A stretch of DNA of 42,636 nucleotides from Alcanivorax sp. (GCA_022565695.1 JAIUME010000018.1:1-42636); one strand, 5' to 3'; numbered from the stretch's first letter, positions 1-9,104 are shown. Notes: generated by a model not told the origin, from the sequence alone. Numbers and translations are program-made.

Positions 1-280
1 GCACCAAGGTCCTCAGCCCACTCCCATACTTGCAGTCACCCCCCAAAAAAAGCCAAACACCACCCCCACCACCGCTATCTTCCCGGCAAGGCGTGGCGGG
101 TGCTGATGGTCTCGGTGCGCTTCGCTGCGCTCAGCACACCCTACGCACACCCTACGCACCCCCATGCACACCCCATCATGCACACCCTGCGCATGCGTTG
201 GGTATTGAACGGGATTCAGGGTGTGCAGGGTTGAATGGTGGATATGCGACGGGTTTCCGGTTTTATTGGTACGGCAGTGA
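1..280. repeat. GC-rich non-coding stretch with short tandem repeats
   Basis: No convincing gene is visible here. The stretch contains an 11-base unit GCACACCCTAC in two exact tandem copies (134-144 and 145-155), followed by decayed CACCC-rich copies to about 195. The preceding segment (about 105-135) resembles simple extragenic repeats common in GC-rich proteobacteria. Short reading frames on both strands are low-complexity and have no ribosome site. Confidence 0.5.
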
Positions 281-340
281 TTGTATGTGAGCACGGACCT
301 GCCCAGAATCCGGTGTATCCACATGCTTTGGGGTTTTGAA

Positions 341-943
341 ATGCGTTATCTGACAACAATACTGTTATCCGCCGCCATGCTGACGGCGTGTGGTGGATCG
401 GACGACAACCGCAGCTTCCTTACCGGGTATATGTTGTCGCCTGATCTGGAAACTATCGATCTCGACGATGAGGTCAATGGGTTCGGCGGTGCGCGCTGTA
501 ATACCAATGAAGATTTCTGGTATCAGGTAGCTGTCTACGATCTCGACGGACCGGGCACACACTCGGAATGGACGCTACTGTTCCAGGCCCCGTCCGACAT
601 TACCGGCACGGTGACACTCCCCAGCGGGAACCAGCCCGTGTTCCGTCTGCTCAGCGATTATCAGATGCAGTCAGATGGCTCCAGCTCCAACTGCATCAGC
701 CATGACGTTTACGACAAAATTTTTCGGGCTGTCGGTGGTCACGTAAATTTCAACTCCGTCGAAGATGCTGATTTCCAGCTGACCTTCGAACGAAGAAGCG
801 ACTTCCATGGCGGCCCAGTAGACGGCGTCCCGCAGGTCATGGTGAGCGGCTGCTGGCGCGTCAGCAACAGCCGCACATCCTGCTGGGATGGCGTTAACGG
901 GGACGATGAGGAAGATGAGGAGGACGAGGGCGAAACGCCCTGA
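341..943 (+). CDS. Hypothetical lipoprotein with acidic C-terminus
   Basis: A 200-residue protein whose first residues form a lipoprotein signal peptide with a lipobox ending LTAC (Cys about residue 17), followed by Gly-Gly-Ser and a flexible region. The start at 341 was chosen over an upstream ATG at 281 because it places the lipobox correctly. The body is beta-rich in appearance, with cysteines scattered through it, and the last 14 residues are almost entirely Asp/Glu. I do not recognise a family. It stands alone before the BLUF gene and no terminator is obvious between them. The acidic tail may bind cations, but that is only a guess. The envelope location is well supported; the function is unknown. 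Confidence 0.7.
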   Translation: MRYLTTILLSAAMLTACGGSDDNRSFLTGYMLSPDLETIDLDDEVNGFGGARCNTNEDFWYQVAVYDLDGPGTHSEWTLLFQAPSDITGTVTLPSGNQPVFRLLSDYQMQSDGSSSNCISHDVYDKIFRAVGGHVNFNSVEDADFQLTFERRSDFHGGPVDGVPQVMVSGCWRVSNSRTSCWDGVNGDDEEDEEDEGETP

Positions 944-1033
944 TCCTGGCCGGCGGACACTAACCCTTCACATTCACGCTCCCCTGCCCCGCCCGGTGTT
1001 TCCATAATCATTGGATGCACAGTGGGTGGGGCC

Positions 1034-1609
1034 ATGAGCGAACTGATTCAGATCATCTACATAAGCAGAGCGACGTTCGAGGCTGGCCCGAGAGAAAATG
1101 GCGTTGAGCCGCATGTGGCGCGAATCCTGTTGAAATCCCGCAAGAATAACCCCCGGCAAGGTCTGGTGGGCGTGCTGTTCTATGGTGACGGCAACTTTTT
1201 CCAGTGCATCGAAGGTGAACGGAGCGCGGTGGAAGCGCTGTTCTCTCGCATCAGTGACGATCCCCGGCACAAGGACGTCAGGGTGCTGAGTGTGCGGGAT
1301 ATCGAGGTGCGCACTTTCAATGAGTGGTCCATGAAGTACGTCCCTGCCGCTCGTGAGGTCATGTCGCGAGTCAAGGCGTTCGGGTTTGATACGTTTGACC
1401 CCTATCTGTTCAATGAAGATCACGTGAAGGAAATGCTGACATTATTGCAGCGTATCAGTGATCCGACCCTCGGACGTTTGAACAGCACATCTCCCCCGCC
1501 CGGTGAAGCCCATGATTTTATGGGCCTGACGTATCTCGCCCTGGCCATCGCCACGCTGGCACTGGCCGTGTCCTGCATCAATCTGGCCATGACGATGGAG
1601 TGGCTGTGA
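1034..1609 (+). CDS. BLUF-domain blue-light sensor with C-terminal membrane helix
   Basis: A 191-residue protein with an N-terminal BLUF domain (about residues 3-105), which binds FAD and senses blue light. The flavin-pocket residues expected for the family are visible: Tyr9 in IIYIS, Asn39 after the SRKN motif, Gln57 in FFQCIEG, and Trp98/Met100 in WSMKY. After a short linker, residues about 163-185 form one hydrophobic helix rich in Ala and Leu, which is not usual for short BLUF proteins. No GGDEF, EAL or cyclase output domain is present. The start at 1034 follows a G-rich ribosome site; an ATG at 1022 is possible. It overlaps the next gene by four bases, so the two are probably translationally coupled and work together. 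Confidence 0.9.
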   Translation: MSELIQIIYISRATFEAGPRENGVEPHVARILLKSRKNNPRQGLVGVLFYGDGNFFQCIEGERSAVEALFSRISDDPRHKDVRVLSVRDIEVRTFNEWSMKYVPAAREVMSRVKAFGFDTFDPYLFNEDHVKEMLTLLQRISDPTLGRLNSTSPPPGEAHDFMGLTYLALAIATLALAVSCINLAMTMEWL

Positions 1610-2031
1610 TCGCGTTGACGCATCACTGGATCCATCGGCTCGGCTATGCCGGGCTGATTCCCTTTGTGACGCTGACATTGATCATCTGGGTGTGGCCGGC
1701 GCTGAGCTGGCCAGGTGAGGTATTGCTGGCCTACGGCGCCCTGATCTTCTGTTTCGTCGGCGCCATTCATTTCGGTTTTGGTATTGCTGACGAACGTATG
1801 ACACCGGGCGGTATCATCTGGAGCATCATGCCCGTCGCCATGGCCACGCCCATGCTGTTGGCGCCACCCGCACTCGGGTTGCCGCTGGTCGCCGCAGGGC
1901 TGGTGCTGGCCTGGACGCTGGATCAGACGTTATTTGAAACCATCCTGCCACCCTGGTATCGCAATCTGCGCGACAGACTGACAGCTGGCGCTGTCCTGGC
2001 ACTGATGGTGGGCTGGCTCGGCGTGATGTGA
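1606..2031 (+). CDS. DUF3429 family integral membrane protein
   Basis: A 141-residue, very hydrophobic protein with about five predicted membrane helices. The family (DUF3429) is recognised from the early Gly-Leu-Ile-Pro-Phe helix, the conserved HFGFG segment in the second or third helix, and the length of about 140-150 residues. Its function is unknown; relatives are often found beside photolyases and light-response genes, as known for the family. The GTG start at 1606 overlaps the BLUF stop codon (GTGA); a GTG at 1600 would also work. The coupling to a BLUF sensor that carries its own membrane helix makes a membrane signalling partner plausible. Confidence 0.75.
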   Translation: MIALTHHWIHRLGYAGLIPFVTLTLIIWVWPALSWPGEVLLAYGALIFCFVGAIHFGFGIADERMTPGGIIWSIMPVAMATPMLLAPPALGLPLVAAGLVLAWTLDQTLFETILPPWYRNLRDRLTAGAVLALMVGWLGVM

Positions 2032-2138
2032 GTCCTGGTCAGGCACGGGGAAAAATTTCATCTAATGCATGGTTCTGCCCCCGAGTTTCCTTCAGGATAA
2101 GCGACATAATTCGAAGGACAGACAGCGGGAACGACACC

Positions 2139-4553
2139 ATGGATTGCACTACCCTTGACCGACATTCGGCCGGAATACGTCATCCTCATCGCTTGCCCTG
2201 GCTCATTGCATTGCTCTTCACGCTCGCCGCCTGTGCTGATTCCGGCACCCGGGCACCCGACCCACTCCCGCTGCCCGCACCTGCCACGCGGCATGTGTCT
2301 TTCCATGACGACATACGCCCGATTCTGGAAACCAAGTGCCTGAGTTGCCATAGCTGCAATGACGCGCCCTGCCAGCTGAAGCTGGAGACCGCAGAGGGCC
2401 TGGTGCGTGGTGGCAATACGCAGGAAACCTACAACGGCGCGCGCCTCAAGGCACAGACACCCACTCGCCTTGGCATGGATGCGGAAGACGAAGCCGGATG
2501 GCGAGCGCTGGGCTTCCATTCTGTGCTGGATGCGGACGAGGACAACGACTACCGCTCACTGCTGTACAACATGGTGGCGCTCGGCAAGCAGCGGCCGGTA
2601 CAACCCAACACCCGCTTGCCGGATAGCATCGCGCTCGGTGTCACGCGCCAGAACAGCTGTGAGGCAAGTGAGAATTTCAGCCGCTATGAGAAAAAGCATC
2701 CGCTGGAAGGCATGCCGCTGGGCGTCAGTGGCCTGACCGATAAGGAATTTTCACTGATCGCAGGGTGGCTCGAGCAAGGTGGCCAGGTGCCCGCTACCGT
2801 CACGGACATCAGTGATGCCGAACAGGGCGTTATCGATGCGTGGGAAGCGTTTCTGAATCGGGAGGACAAGCGAGCGCGTCTGGTCTCGCGCTGGTTGTTC
2901 GAACATCTTTTCCTGGCGCATCTGCATTTCGAAGACCTGTACGGCGATGGCTCGCATAGTGAGCAACCCCGCTTTTTCGAAATGGTGCGCTCTTCCACAC
3001 CGCCCGGCAAAGCCATTGCCCCGATTGCCACGGCGCGCCCCAATGATCCACCGGGCGATGCGCTGTATTATCGTCTCCGCCCGGTCTCCGGCAGTATCGT
3101 GCACAAGCGACACATCATGCTGCCTCTGGGCGACGCCATGATGGCGCGTATCGAGTCGCTGTTCTTTGCGGAAGACTGGCCCATGGACACACTGCCGGGC
3201 TATGGCTACGCAGAACGCGCCAATCCTTTTGTCACCTTCGCAGCGATCCCCGCACGGGCACGCTATCAGTTCATGCTCGATCACGCGGAATATTTCACGC
3301 GTACCTTTATTCGCGGCCCCGTGTGTCGCGGGCAGATCGCTACGGATGTGATACGTGATCATTTCTGGGCGCTGTTCCAGGACCCGGACGATGATCTGTT
3401 CGTTACCGACGGGGCTTACCACAACGCTGTGGCGCCACTGCTGGGCCTGCCCGGGCAGAACGATGACCTGCTCGCTGCCGGCAAGAACTGGCGCGACTAC
3501 AAGAACAAGCGCAACCGTTATCTGGCGTTGCGCACCGATGCCTATCGCGCGGCGCAACCCAATGGTGCGTCCGCCGACCACATCTGGGATGGTGATGGCA
3601 GCAACACCAATGCTCTGCTGAGTATCTTCCGCCACCACGACAGTGCCACCGTGGAGCGGGGCCTGATCGGGCCCGTACCGCAGACCATCTGGTGGATGGA
3701 CTATCCGTTGTTCGAGCGCACCTACTACGAGCTGGTGGTCAATTTCGATGTGTTCGGCAACGCGGCGCATCAGGTGCAGACACGGCTGTATTTCGATCTG
3801 ATCCGCAATGGGTCGGAATACAATTTTCTGCGTCTGTTGCCGCCGGATGTACGGCGTGCCGAGCGGGATGACTGGTATCGCGGCACGGGCAAGCTCAAGA
3901 CACATATGACCTATGCCCCACTGGATGACAAGACACCGACGGCGGAATCCTTCCAGAGCGATGCCGCAAAACAGGAGTTGGGCGTGCGCCTGCTCGAGCG
4001 CTTTGCGGGCATCAATGTGATGGCAGAGGATCGCCTGAACCGTTGTACCGGGGATGACTGTGGCCGCCGTGACCAGCCGGCCTGGATCAGGCAGGCTGAC
4101 CGGGAGCTGTCTCATCTGGCGTCGGTGCGTGCCAGCCACATGCCGGGTATCAAGCATCTCCCGGAGGTCAGTTTTCTGCGGGTGACTGGCGATGATGGTG
4201 AGCGCACCGTTTACTCACTGGTCCGCAACCGGGCGCATACCAATGTTGCCTTCATGCTTGGTGAGGAACGGCGCTATGAGCCGGACCAGGATTACCTGGT
4301 GGTGTACCCCGGTATCATCGGCAGCTACCCGAACTTCATGTTCGATGTGGCCGCCAATGAGGTGGAACAATTCAGCCGCCATCTGGGTGCCGCTGAGAAG
4401 GACGATGACTTTCTCGGGGTCGTCGCCCACTGGGGAGTGCGCAGAACACATCCCGACTTCTGGGATATCCTGCATGACTTCACGGCATGGCAGGCCGAGC
4501 ATCAGCCCTTGCAGGCCGGCATCTTTGACATCAATCGCTTCGAGAATCTGTGA
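2139..4553 (+). CDS. cti: Fatty acid cis/trans isomerase
   Basis: An 804-residue periplasmic enzyme that converts cis-unsaturated phospholipid acyl chains to trans in place, a fast membrane-rigidifying response to solvents and heat in Pseudomonas and marine gammaproteobacteria. The c-type heme motif CLSCH lies at residues 67-71 and is followed at once by the family-specific second cysteine cluster SCNDAPC. A hydrophobic segment ending LAAC (Cys32) suggests export as a lipoprotein, whereas characterised Cti proteins are soluble periplasmic. Length and the long heme-free C-terminal part match the family. The ATG at 2139 was chosen to give a proper signal sequence; the open frame extends to 2028. 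It is convergent with deaD across a shared terminator. Confidence 0.92.
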   Translation: MDCTTLDRHSAGIRHPHRLPWLIALLFTLAACADSGTRAPDPLPLPAPATRHVSFHDDIRPILETKCLSCHSCNDAPCQLKLETAEGLVRGGNTQETYNGARLKAQTPTRLGMDAEDEAGWRALGFHSVLDADEDNDYRSLLYNMVALGKQRPVQPNTRLPDSIALGVTRQNSCEASENFSRYEKKHPLEGMPLGVSGLTDKEFSLIAGWLEQGGQVPATVTDISDAEQGVIDAWEAFLNREDKRARLVSRWLFEHLFLAHLHFEDLYGDGSHSEQPRFFEMVRSSTPPGKAIAPIATARPNDPPGDALYYRLRPVSGSIVHKRHIMLPLGDAMMARIESLFFAEDWPMDTLPGYGYAERANPFVTFAAIPARARYQFMLDHAEYFTRTFIRGPVCRGQIATDVIRDHFWALFQDPDDDLFVTDGAYHNAVAPLLGLPGQNDDLLAAGKNWRDYKNKRNRYLALRTDAYRAAQPNGASADHIWDGDGSNTNALLSIFRHHDSATVERGLIGPVPQTIWWMDYPLFERTYYELVVNFDVFGNAAHQVQTRLYFDLIRNGSEYNFLRLLPPDVRRAERDDWYRGTGKLKTHMTYAPLDDKTPTAESFQSDAAKQELGVRLLERFAGINVMAEDRLNRCTGDDCGRRDQPAWIRQADRELSHLASVRASHMPGIKHLPEVSFLRVTGDDGERTVYSLVRNRAHTNVAFMLGEERRYEPDQDYLVVYPGIIGSYPNFMFDVAANEVEQFSRHLGAAEKDDDFLGVVAHWGVRRTHPDFWDILHDFTAWQAEHQPLQAGIFDINRFENL

Positions 4554-4577
4554 CCGGGACAAGTTTCCAGCAGACAT

Positions 4578-4605
4578 AAAAAAAGCGCCGTGAGGCGCTT
4601 TTTTT
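4578..4605. terminator. Bidirectional intrinsic terminator between cti and deaD
   Basis: An A-tract, a GC-rich hairpin (AGCGCC / GGCGCT with a GTGA loop) and a T-tract lie between the two convergent genes. The flanking A and T runs allow it to stop transcription from both sides. Confidence 0.9.
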
Positions 4606-4630
4606 ATGTGCGGAGCTTAGGTAAAAGCAA

Positions 4631-6394
4631 TCAGCCGTTAGCGCGGCGGGCCTTGGGAGCCCGCGCTGCAGCCTGACCTTCCTGGCGGATATTCATCTGC
4701 TGGCCGGCAACCCAGACCTTTTTCAGGTGCGTCAGGGCTGAGGACGGCATGGATTCCGGCAGGTCCACGGTGCTGTGTTCCGGGAAAATATCAATGCGAC
4801 CGATATTACCGCTGGTCAGCTTGGCTTCATTGGCAATGGCGCCAACGATATTGGCAGGCTTGACCCCGTGGGTGCGACCCACTTCGATGCGGTAGCGCAC
4901 CATGCCAGCATCCGGTGTTGTCGGCGCGCGTGGCGCACGCGGCGCGCGGTCTTCACGACCACCGGCACGTGCGTCGCGACCACGGCTTTCACCGCCACGA
5001 CCACGGGGCTGGCTGTCACGCTCAGGACGCTTCAGGCGTATGACCGGTGCCGGTTTGTCGTCGGCAAACAGCGGTGCATCGCCCTGGCTGATACGCGCCA
5101 GTGCGGCAGCGATATCGACCATCTCGGCGCCGGTTTCCTTGTGGCACAGTTCCATCAGCTCGCGGAATTTCTCCGCTTTGCCGTCTTTCTGGCCGGCGTT
5201 CATGGCATCGGTCAGACGCGCGATGAACTTGCGCTGACGCGCGGCGTTGATGGCCGCTGCGTTGGGCAGGGTCATTTCCGTGACTTTCTGACGGGTCAGG
5301 CGTTCGATGCTCATCAGCATGCGCTTCTCGCGCGGCGTGACGAACAGGATTGCATCGCCTTCGCGCCCTGCACGGCCGGTACGGCCAATACGGTGCACGT
5401 AGGTTTCGCCGTCGAACGGAATATCGTAGTTCAGCACCATGGAAATACGCGGCACATCCAGACCCCGCGCTACCACATCGGTGGCAACCAGAATGTCAAT
5501 GCGGCCGTTCTTGATCTGCTCGACAACCTGCTCGCGCTGGGCCTGAGCCATATCGCCGTTCAGGGCGGTGGCGCGGAAGCCGGCGTTACGCAGGAACTCG
5601 GCCAGCTCGACCGTGCTTTCCTTGGTGCGGGCAAACAGGATCACCCCTTCAAAGGTTTCTGTTTCCAGCACGCGCACCAGCGCGTCCAGCTTGTCACGCT
5701 GGTTGATGAACAGATAACGCTGTTTGATCAGGGCAACCGTCGCGGTCTTGGTGGCCACGGTGATTTCCTGGGGATCTTTCAGGAAGCGCTGGGCGAGCTT
5801 GCGAATCGGCGGCGGCATGGTCGCAGACAGCAGTGCCACCTGGCAGGCTTTCGGGGTCTGTTCCATGACCCATTCCACGTCATCGATAAAGCCCATGCGC
5901 AGCATTTCGTCGGCTTCGTCCAGCACCAGACACTGCAAGGTGTCCAGGCGCAGGGTGCCGCGCTTGAGATGGTCGACAACGCGGCCGGGGGTGCCGACTA
6001 CGATCTGCACGCCATCACGCAGTGCCTTGTTCTGGGGCCGGTAGTCCATGCCACCGCACAGCGAAATCACGCGCAGGTTGCTGGCATGTTTGCCGTAGTT
6101 TTCAAAGGATTCGGTCACCTGCAGGGCCAGCTCACGGGTTGGTGCGAGCACCAGTACCTGCACAGCCTGCGCCTGGGTGTTGCCAAAACGGGAGATCAGC
6201 GGCAAGGCAAACGCCGCAGTCTTGCCAGTGCCGGTCTGGGCCTGGCCGATAACATCGCGGCCGCCCATCATCAGCGGAATAATGGCTTCCTGAATGGAAG
6301 ACGGGGTTGTATAACCCATTTCACCGATGGCCTTGAGGACAACGGTATCGAGACCCAGAGCGTCGAACGCCGGGATAGCGGTTTGATCAGACAT
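4631..6394 (-). CDS. deaD: DEAD-box ATP-dependent RNA helicase
   Basis: A 587-residue RNA helicase of the DeaD/CsdA class, which unwinds RNA during ribosome assembly and mRNA decay, especially in the cold. Visible motifs are the Q-motif near residue 31, Walker A AQTGTGKT (52-59), PTRELA (85-90), DEAD (159-162), SAT (190-192) and HRIGRTGR in the second RecA-like domain. A low-complexity Arg/Gly linker follows (about 450-490), then a C-terminal DbpA-type RNA-binding domain (about 495-570) and a basic tail. The ribosome site is AAGGTGA. A long upstream region of about 340 bases is consistent with the leader-controlled expression known for cold-shock helicases, but this is not shown here. Confidence 0.95.
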   Translation of the reverse strand: MSDQTAIPAFDALGLDTVVLKAIGEMGYTTPSSIQEAIIPLMMGGRDVIGQAQTGTGKTAAFALPLISRFGNTQAQAVQVLVLAPTRELALQVTESFENYGKHASNLRVISLCGGMDYRPQNKALRDGVQIVVGTPGRVVDHLKRGTLRLDTLQCLVLDEADEMLRMGFIDDVEWVMEQTPKACQVALLSATMPPPIRKLAQRFLKDPQEITVATKTATVALIKQRYLFINQRDKLDALVRVLETETFEGVILFARTKESTVELAEFLRNAGFRATALNGDMAQAQREQVVEQIKNGRIDILVATDVVARGLDVPRISMVLNYDIPFDGETYVHRIGRTGRAGREGDAILFVTPREKRMLMSIERLTRQKVTEMTLPNAAAINAARQRKFIARLTDAMNAGQKDGKAEKFRELMELCHKETGAEMVDIAAALARISQGDAPLFADDKPAPVIRLKRPERDSQPRGRGGESRGRDARAGGREDRAPRAPRAPTTPDAGMVRYRIEVGRTHGVKPANIVGAIANEAKLTSGNIGRIDIFPEHSTVDLPESMPSSALTHLKKVWVAGQQMNIRQEGQAAARAPKARRANG

Positions 6395-6735
6395 GATTCA
6401 CCTTGCGCAGTCAGGCTCGCGCCATGCGCTGTTGTGCAAAATATAAAGATTTCATCCAACAAACCTGCACGCAGTGCATGGGGTCGGAATCTTCTCACCA
6501 GGCTTCCCGTAAGAAGCCCGAGCCGTATCACGAGGATAGGGGAATGGGCCAGGACGGGGCACGATGTCAGCGAACTGACACGGGGCAGGCTGTCTGCGCT
6601 CAGAAACTGTGTTGGCTGCGCAGTGGTATCTGCCATCAAAGCGCGCGCAGTGTACATGAACCGTCGCAGAAGCGCCAGTGGTAGTGCATCATGGGCCATT
6701 CAGCTTGTCACACCACCACTGTCAGAAGAATTGCC
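6395..6735. promoter_or_regulatory. Divergent intergenic region, possible long deaD leader
   Basis: About 340 bases separate deaD and the divergent YaiI-family gene. No convincing protein gene is present. Small hairpin-forming repeats are visible, for example GTCAG-CGAA-CTGAC at about 6564-6577 and GCTTC/GAAGC near 6509-6524. On the minus strand a TATATT sequence about 45-50 bases before the deaD start could be a -10 element, but its -35 partner is poor. Promoters were not assigned. Confidence 0.3.
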
Positions 6736-7200
6736 ATGCCGACAATATGGGTTGATGCCGACGCCTGCCCCAACATGATTCGCGAGGTGCTGTTCCGCGC
6801 CGCACAGCGGGTACAGATGCCGATGATCCTGGTGGCCAACCAGCCTCAGCGCACACCGCCGGGCAATCTCATCCGGGCCATTCAGGTCCCCGGGGGCTTC
6901 GATGAAGCCGATGACTATATCGCCGAACAGGTAGCCGCCGGGGATCTGGTGATTACCGCCGATATTCCGCTGGCGGCCCGCACCATCGAGGTCGGCGCTG
7001 CGGCGCTGAATCCCCGCGGCGAGCTGTATACCCCGGACAACATCAGCCAGCGCCTGACCATGCGCAACTTCATGGAAGAGATGCGCGGCGCCGGTCTGGC
7101 CAGTGGCGGCCCGCCGCCCATGGATGGCAAGGACAAGCAGACCTTCTCCAATGCGCTGGATCGCTGGATCACTCAGGCCAGGGCCAACACGCGCGGGTAA
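6736..7200 (+). CDS. yaiI: YaiI/YqxD family (DUF188) protein
   Basis: A 154-residue cytoplasmic protein of the widely conserved DUF188 family, related in fold to PIN-type nucleases but without a proven activity. The start VDADACP carries the family's acidic pair Asp7 and Asp9. The middle segment with ADDYIAEQ and [12 protein letters not shown] is the second conserved acidic block, and the SNALDRWI end is typical. Length matches the family. The start at 6736 was preferred to the ATG at 6691 because it begins directly with the conserved domain. It may be co-transcribed with the downstream symporter gene, about 30 bases away. Confidence 0.92.
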   Translation: MPTIWVDADACPNMIREVLFRAAQRVQMPMILVANQPQRTPPGNLIRAIQVPGGFDEADDYIAEQVAAGDLVITADIPLAARTIEVGAAALNPRGELYTPDNISQRLTMRNFMEEMRGAGLASGGPPPMDGKDKQTFSNALDRWITQARANTRG

Positions 7201-7231
7201 TGACAGAGTCGTAATGGTAGGGTTATTGCCC

Positions 7232-8686
7232 ATGGATGGGATAATCGACGACACCTATAACAGCCAGCCTGACACCGCCACAGCCTTCGAGCGCCTGCAC
7301 GACCAGATCGAAGCAGCACTGAGCGCCTTTGCCACCTTTATGTGGGGCCCGCCGCTGGTATTGCTGCTGGTGGGTGGCGGCCTCTTCTTTCTGGTCTATT
7401 CCCGACTCCTGCCCTATCGGCACTTCGGCCATGCGCTGGGCATCCTGCGGGGCAAGCATGACAACCCCGACGATGACGGCGACATCTCCCATTTTCGCGC
7501 GCTGAGCACTGCCCTGTCCGGCACCCTCGGGCTGGGCAATATTGCCGGCGTGGCGGTGGCCATTACCGCCGGCGGACCCGGCGCGGTGTTCTGGATGTGG
7601 GTCACTGCGGTGGTCGGTGTCGCCACAAAGTTCTATACCTGCAGCCTGGCCATCATGTATCGCGGCCGGGACAGCGCCGGGGCATTGCAGGGCGGGCCAA
7701 TGTATGTGGTGCGTGAGGGGCTGGGCAAAGGCTGGTGGCCGCTGGCAACACTGTTTGCGGTGGCCGGGCTGATCGGCACCCTGCCGGTGTTTCAGGTCAA
7801 TCAACTGGTACAGACCCTGCGGGAAGTGGTGGCGGAACCGGCCGGCTGGGTGACCGAAGACACGAGCCTGCGCTTTGATCTGTTGAGTGGCCTGGTGATT
7901 CTGGCGCTGGTCTGGCTGGTGGTCGCTGGCCGTATTCAGCGGGTCGGCCTGGTGACCTCGCGGCTGGTGCCCGCCATGGTGCTGCTTTATATGGGCATGA
8001 CAATCACGGTCCTAAGCCAGCACCTGTCTGCCATTCCCGCGGCCTTCGCACTGATTTTCACCGATGCGTTCAGTGGCCAGGCGGTCGCTGGCGGCATTCT
8101 TGGTGCGGTGGTGATGGAGGGTGTGCGACGCGGGGCGTTTTCCAACGAAGCGGGTATCGGTACGGAAGTGATGGCCCATGGCGCGGCGCGTACCCGGGAG
8201 CCAGTGCGTGAGGGGCTGGTGGCCATGCTCGGGCCGGTGATTGATACGCTGCTGATCTGCACCTGCACGGCGCTGGTGGTGATTGTCACCGGCGCCTGGG
8301 TGGAGACGGACAGCAAGGGCGTGTCCCTGACGCTGGATGCCTTTTCATCGGTGATGCCGGTCATGGGCGGGCCGTTACTGGCGCTCATGGTGACGCTATT
8401 GAGTCTCAGCACGGTGATGACGTTCTGGTATTACGGCAGCAAATGTCTGGGTTTTTTGCTGGGTGCCGAGCATCAGCATCACTACATCTGGTTTTATGGC
8501 GCACTGATCCTGATTGGCAGCGTGGTATCGCTGGACATGGTGCTGGGGCTGGTCGACGGCATGTATGCGGTGATGGCGGTCCCCACCATGATCGCCTCGT
8601 TGCTGCTTGCCCCCAAGGTAAATGCCGCTGCCCGGGACTATTTCAGACGCTTCAGGGTTCAACGCATCGGGGCCCGAGGCCGCTAA
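7232..8686 (+). CDS. AgcS-type alanine/glycine:cation symporter
   Basis: A 484-residue inner-membrane transporter of the alanine/glycine:sodium symporter family with about ten to eleven hydrophobic segments. The family signature region is present: GDISHFRAL, then the GTLGLGNIAGVA helix and the GGPGAVFWMW loop. Later, GAFSNEAGIGTEVMAHGAA matches the conserved second half. The stretch after the GGPGAVFW loop reads ATKFYTCSLA where many members have an acidic residue (ATKFAEC), so this is a divergent subfamily and its substrate is uncertain. The ATG at 7232 follows a TAGGG sequence; an in-frame ATG at 7214 is the alternative. It probably imports small amino acids with sodium. Confidence 0.88.
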   Translation: MDGIIDDTYNSQPDTATAFERLHDQIEAALSAFATFMWGPPLVLLLVGGGLFFLVYSRLLPYRHFGHALGILRGKHDNPDDDGDISHFRALSTALSGTLGLGNIAGVAVAITAGGPGAVFWMWVTAVVGVATKFYTCSLAIMYRGRDSAGALQGGPMYVVREGLGKGWWPLATLFAVAGLIGTLPVFQVNQLVQTLREVVAEPAGWVTEDTSLRFDLLSGLVILALVWLVVAGRIQRVGLVTSRLVPAMVLLYMGMTITVLSQHLSAIPAAFALIFTDAFSGQAVAGGILGAVVMEGVRRGAFSNEAGIGTEVMAHGAARTREPVREGLVAMLGPVIDTLLICTCTALVVIVTGAWVETDSKGVSLTLDAFSSVMPVMGGPLLALMVTLLSLSTVMTFWYYGSKCLGFLLGAEHQHHYIWFYGALILIGSVVSLDMVLGLVDGMYAVMAVPTMIASLLLAPKVNAAARDYFRRFRVQRIGARGR

Positions 8687-8721
8687 CGAGTGCCAATGAG
8701 TGATAGGGTGGAAGATAGATT

Positions 8722-8752
8722 GGAACAGCTCTCGGAACAGCTCTCGAAACAG
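8722..8752 (+). repeat. 12-base tandem repeat before the DksA-like gene
   Basis: The unit GGAACAGCTCTC occurs twice exactly (8722-8733 and 8734-8745) and a third, partial and mutated copy (GAAACAGG) follows. It ends at the ribosome-binding site AGGAAGG of the next gene, so it lies in the 5' leader or promoter. Confidence 0.75.
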
Positions 8753-8765
8753 GAAGGCCTGCGCC

Positions 8766-9104
8766 ATGAACCATGAAGCATTTCGCGAACTGTTGCTGGC
8801 ACGTCAGGCGGCGCTGCAAGACCAGCATCGGGACGCCGCCGACAACCGCGCCCCGGTGGCGCTGGATCAGCAAAGTTTGGGCAGGTTGTCACGCATGGAC
8901 GCCATGCAGCAACAGGCCATGGCCGTCGCCACCAATGCGCGTCGTCTGCATGAGATGCGAGCCATCAAGGCAGCACTGATACGGATTGAAAAAGGCGATT
9001 TCGGTGTGTGCGATGAATGCGGCGAGCAGATTGCCGAACAACGCCTGAGGCTCTATCCGACCATTACACTGTGCATCGCTTGTGCCGAGGCGCTGGAGGC
9101 CTGA
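8766..9104 (+). CDS. DksA/TraR family zinc-finger regulator
   Basis: A 112-residue protein with an N-terminal helical part (about 1-70) and a C-terminal four-cysteine zinc finger (Cys82, Cys85, Cys103, Cys106 in CDECG and CIACA). Such proteins bind in the secondary channel of RNA polymerase and modulate promoters. It is shorter than DksA itself (about 150 residues) and closer in size to TraR/YbiI-like members, so it is unlikely to be the main DksA. The start at 8766 has a strong AGGAAGG site; upstream frames lack one. Which promoters it affects cannot be told from sequence. Confidence 0.88.
   Translation: MNHEAFRELLLARQAALQDQHRDAADNRAPVALDQQSLGRLSRMDAMQQQAMAVATNARRLHEMRAIKAALIRIEKGDFGVCDECGEQIAEQRLRLYPTITLCIACAEALEA

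Noticed and set aside
281-340. Earlier ATG at 281 for the first lipoprotein
   Set aside because: It adds 20 residues before the signal peptide and would hinder export.
2751-4157. Long frame of 468 codons opposite cti
   Set aside because: Antisense shadow with no domain; cti on the plus strand is clearly the gene.
4775-6778. Long frame of 667 codons on the plus strand opposite deaD
   Set aside because: It is an antisense shadow of a high-GC gene; its product is Gln/His/Arg-rich and has no recognisable domain.
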